This document shows positions 61,899 through 64,000 of a stretch of DNA of 64,000 nucleotides, in pieces. The translations under genes and the position numbers were made by a program. Each line of letters begins with the position of its first letter. Within the stretch, counting starts at the first letter, position 1. A model generated the notes under the pieces. It made no database searches. It was not told the DNA's origin and saw nothing but the letters and a program-made list of their open reading frames with translations. The DNA comes from Microbacterium foliorum. GTDB lineage: Bacteria > Actinomycetota > Actinomycetes > Actinomycetales > Microbacteriaceae. The stretch spans positions 1,426,001 through 1,490,000 of the forward strand of contig NZ_CP041040.1 of assembly GCF_006385575.1 (NCBI RefSeq), given 5' to 3'.

Positions 61899-62927
61899 AT
61901 GAAGATCGGCATTCTGACGAGCGGCGGCGACTGCCCCGGACTCAACGCGGTCATCCGCGGCATCGTGCTCAAGGGCACCACCACTTACGACCTCGAGTTC
62001 GTCGGCATCCGCGACGGATGGCGAGGCGTGGTCGACGGCGACTTCTTCCCCCTCACCCGTCACGAGGTGAAGGGCCTGTCGAAGGTCGGCGGGACGATCC
62101 TGGGCACCAGTCGCACCAACCCCTACGAGGGTGAGCGCGGTGGCGCCGAGAACATCGCCAAGACCCTGTACGGGCACAAGATCGACGGCATCATCGCGAT
62201 CGGCGGCGAGGGCACCCTCGCAGCAGCTGACCGCCTCGCCAAAGACGGCATCAACGTCATCGGTGTGCCGAAGACGATCGACAACGACCTTCGCGCGACG
62301 GACTACTCCTTCGGCTTCGACACGGCCGTCAACATCGCGACGGACGCGATGGACCGCCTGCGCACCACAGGAGACTCTCACCAGCGCTGCATGGTGGCCG
62401 AGGTGATGGGCCGTCACGTCGGCTGGATCGCGCTGCATGCGGGCATGGCAGCGGGCGCGCACGCCATCTGCATCCCCGAGGTTCCGATGTCGATCGACGA
62501 CATCACAGCGCTCGTCTCCAGCGCGCATGACCGAGGTCGTGCGCCGCTCGTCGTCGTCTCCGAGGGGTTCAAGCTGCTCGGGATGGATGAGGCCTACAGC
62601 GACAAGGGCCTCGACGCCTTCAACCGACCTCGTCTCGGCGGCATCGGCGATCAGCTCGCTCCCGCGATCGAGCGGATCACGGGCATCGAGACCCGCGCGA
62701 CGATCCTCGGGCACATCCAGCGCGGTGGATCCCCGTCCGCGTTCGACCGCGTGCTCGCCACCCGTCTCGGACTTCACGCGGCTGACGCGATCGTCGAGAA
62801 GGCATGGGGCCAGATGGTCGCGATGCAGGGCACCGACATCGTCCGTGTGCCGTTCGCAGAGGCGCTGGGAGAGCTGAACACGGTTCCCCGCAGTCGCTAC
62901 GACGAGGCCGCGGCGCTCTTCGGCTGA
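61899..62927 (+). CDS. pfkA: 6-phosphofructokinase
   Basis: PfkA phosphorylates fructose 6-phosphate, a control point of glycolysis. The 342-residue protein has MKIGILTSGGDCPGLNAVIRG, IIAIGGEGTLAAADRL, the catalytic PKTIDNDLRATDYSFGFDTA, MGRHVGWIALHAGMAAGA and HIQRGGSPSAFDR. At the position that separates ATP from pyrophosphate enzymes, the loop reads GGEGT with Gly (ATP type) rather than Asp (PPi type), while the Lys of PKTIDNDL is the one shared with PPi enzymes; this mixed set is typical of actinobacterial ATP-PFK. ATG 61899 is chosen because homology starts there. A possible -10 TAGTGT lies at 61840-61845. It ends in a bidirectional terminator. Confidence 0.95.
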   Translation: MKIGILTSGGDCPGLNAVIRGIVLKGTTTYDLEFVGIRDGWRGVVDGDFFPLTRHEVKGLSKVGGTILGTSRTNPYEGERGGAENIAKTLYGHKIDGIIAIGGEGTLAAADRLAKDGINVIGVPKTIDNDLRATDYSFGFDTAVNIATDAMDRLRTTGDSHQRCMVAEVMGRHVGWIALHAGMAAGAHAICIPEVPMSIDDITALVSSAHDRGRAPLVVVSEGFKLLGMDEAYSDKGLDAFNRPRLGGIGDQLAPAIERITGIETRATILGHIQRGGSPSAFDRVLATRLGLHAADAIVEKAWGQMVAMQGTDIVRVPFAEALGELNTVPRSRYDEAAALFG

Positions 62928-62932
62928 GACCG

Positions 62933-62965
62933 GAACGGGCGGACGCCGTCGGCCTCCGCCCGTTC
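62933..62965. terminator. Bidirectional terminator between pfkA and the S9 protease
   Basis: GAACGGGCGGA (62933-62943) pairs perfectly with TCCGCCCGTTC (62955-62965); an inner GCC/GGC stem extends it. It lies between convergent genes. Confidence 0.75.
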
Positions 62966-62997
62966 TCGGAACGCCTGAGCGCACCGGGCCGGCCTGG

Positions 62998-64000
62998 TCA
63001 CTCGGAGGCGAGACCCACCGTGTCGAAGATCCAGGCGAGCTCGAAAGCGCGCTCCTTCCACGAGTTGTAGCGACCGCTGACACCGCCGTGACCGGCGACC
63101 ATCTCGCACTTGAGCAGAGCGTCGGTCGCACCGGCGACACGCAGGGCGGCGATCCACTTCGCGGGCTCGACATAGAGGACTCTCGTGTCGTTGAGCGAGG
63201 TCACCGCGAGGATCCGCGGATAGTCCACCCCGTCACGGACGTTCTCGTACGGCGAGTACGACTTCATGTACTCGTAGACGTCGGCACCGTGCAGCGGGTC
63301 ACCCCACTCGTCCCACTCGATCACCGTCAGGGGGAGCGAGGGATCGAGGATCGTCGTGAGTGCGTCGACGAAGGGCACTGCCGCCAGCACCCCTGCGAAG
63401 AGCTCGGGAGCGAGGTTCGTCACGGCTCCCATGAGCAGTCCACCGGCGCTTCCCCCCTCGGCGACGAGGCGATCAGGAGACGTGACGCCCTGCTCGATGA
63501 GGTGCTCCGCACACGCGACGAAGTCGGTGAAGGTGTTGCGCTTGTTCAGCAGCTTGCCGTCCTCGTACCATTGCCGGCCCATCTCACCGCCGCCGCGGAC
63601 GTGCGCGACGGCGAAGACGATCCCTCGGTCGAGCTCTGAGAGCCGCGCGACCGAGAAGCCGGGATCGATCGAGTGCTCGTACGACCCGTAGCCGTAGAGG
63701 TGCACCGGTCGCACCTCGGAGCCCGGTTCGCCGAACGAGCGCTTCCAGACGAGCGAGATCGGCACTCGGGTGCCGTCGGATGCCGTGGCCCACTCGCGCT
63801 TCTGGCCGTAGTCGAGGGGGTCGTACCCGCCGAGCACCGTGACCTGCTTGCGCAGGTGGAGCTCGCGGGTCGCCAGGTCGAGCTCGTAGACGGTGCCCGG
63901 GGTCACGAAGGAGGTGTAGCCGAGTCGGAGGAAGGGCGAGTGCCACTCCGGGTTGCCGCTGACGCCCGCCGAGTACAGGGGCTCGTCGAAGACGATGTCG
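62998..64000 (-). CDS. Oligopeptidase B-like S9 protease, 5' part outside the window
   Basis: The frame is open to the last base of the window, so the N-terminal beta-propeller is missing; about 334 residues are visible. They form the alpha/beta hydrolase domain of a prolyl oligopeptidase-family enzyme: VHLYGYGSYEHSIDPGFS, AHVRGGGEMGRQWYEDG, the catalytic Ser in EGGSAGGLLMG, the Asp in TSLNDTRVLY, and the His in AGHGGVSGRY. The sequence order matches oligopeptidase B (PtrB), which cuts after basic residues in small peptides. The stop lies 32 bases past the terminator shared with pfkA. Confidence 0.92.
   Translation of the reverse strand, partial: DIVFDEPLYSAGVSGNPEWHSPFLRLGYTSFVTPGTVYELDLATRELHLRKQVTVLGGYDPLDYGQKREWATASDGTRVPISLVWKRSFGEPGSEVRPVHLYGYGSYEHSIDPGFSVARLSELDRGIVFAVAHVRGGGEMGRQWYEDGKLLNKRNTFTDFVACAEHLIEQGVTSPDRLVAEGGSAGGLLMGAVTNLAPELFAGVLAAVPFVDALTTILDPSLPLTVIEWDEWGDPLHGADVYEYMKSYSPYENVRDGVDYPRILAVTSLNDTRVLYVEPAKWIAALRVAGATDALLKCEMVAGHGGVSGRYNSWKERAFELAWIFDTVGLASE

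Overview
The window is 64 kb of high-GC DNA from an actinobacterial chromosome, most like the family Microbacteriaceae and probably Microbacterium. That assignment is inferred from GTG-rich starts, gene order, a DUF222/HNH gene and an atypical MurE motif; no search was run. Almost all of it is core, housekeeping sequence. I see no prophage, insertion sequence, CRISPR array, tRNA or rRNA, and no gene-free stretch longer than 300 bases.

Layout. 1-6.8 kb: lysA (5' end outside the window), hom, thrB, rho and prfA. 6.9-12.3 kb: a small holin-like membrane protein, cysK-cysE on the minus strand, prmC, a TsaC/Sua5 enzyme, a WecA/MraY-type sugar-phosphate transferase and an AtpI-like membrane protein. 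12.3-19.2 kb: the complete atpBEFHAGDC operon, closed by a strong terminator. 19.3-29.4 kb: YaaA, a membrane protein with a GYAPP-type tail, a PP2C phosphatase, an orphan EssC/FtsK-like ATPase, an asparaginase-family protein, OsmC, PlsC, an FKBP lipoprotein and dxr. 29.4-37.2 kb: an isolated murE, ycnI with a membrane partner, an M50 site-2 protease, a fused TrpE-TrpG anthranilate synthase with a complete trp attenuator, and ispG. 37.3-47.2 kb: an AlaX-like editing protein, a nucleotidyltransferase, a tandem Nudix protein, an RNB ribonuclease, a DUF222/HNH protein, a PEP mutase/isocitrate lyase-family enzyme, proS, a PNPOx-like protein and a LOG protein. 47.1-53.3 kb: an amine oxidase diverging from nusA-rnpM-infB-rbfA. 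53.4-64 kb: a LuxR-type regulator, mutY, truB with two membrane proteins and ribF, an SNF2 helicase, pfkA and the C-terminal part of an oligopeptidase B-like protease running off the end.

Functions meet at several points. dxr and ispG are two steps of the non-mevalonate isoprenoid pathway, and isoprenoid lipid carriers serve murE and the WecA-like enzyme. lysA, hom and thrB belong to the aspartate pathway. rho, nusA, rnpM, infB, rbfA, prfA, prmC, TsaC, truB and proS all act in transcription or translation.

The most interesting signals are regulatory. Ahead of the fused anthranilate synthase lies a textbook ribosome-mediated attenuator: an 11-residue leader peptide with tandem Trp codons and four mutually pairing segments. 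Many genes show a TAnnnT -10 box ending 6-7 bases before the start codon, which predicts leaderless mRNAs. The same geometry marks short leader ORFs before trpE, atpB and nusA. Palindromes sit on the predicted promoters of proS, the GYAPP-tail protein and plsC. I found no convincing undescribed multi-gene defence or secretion system.
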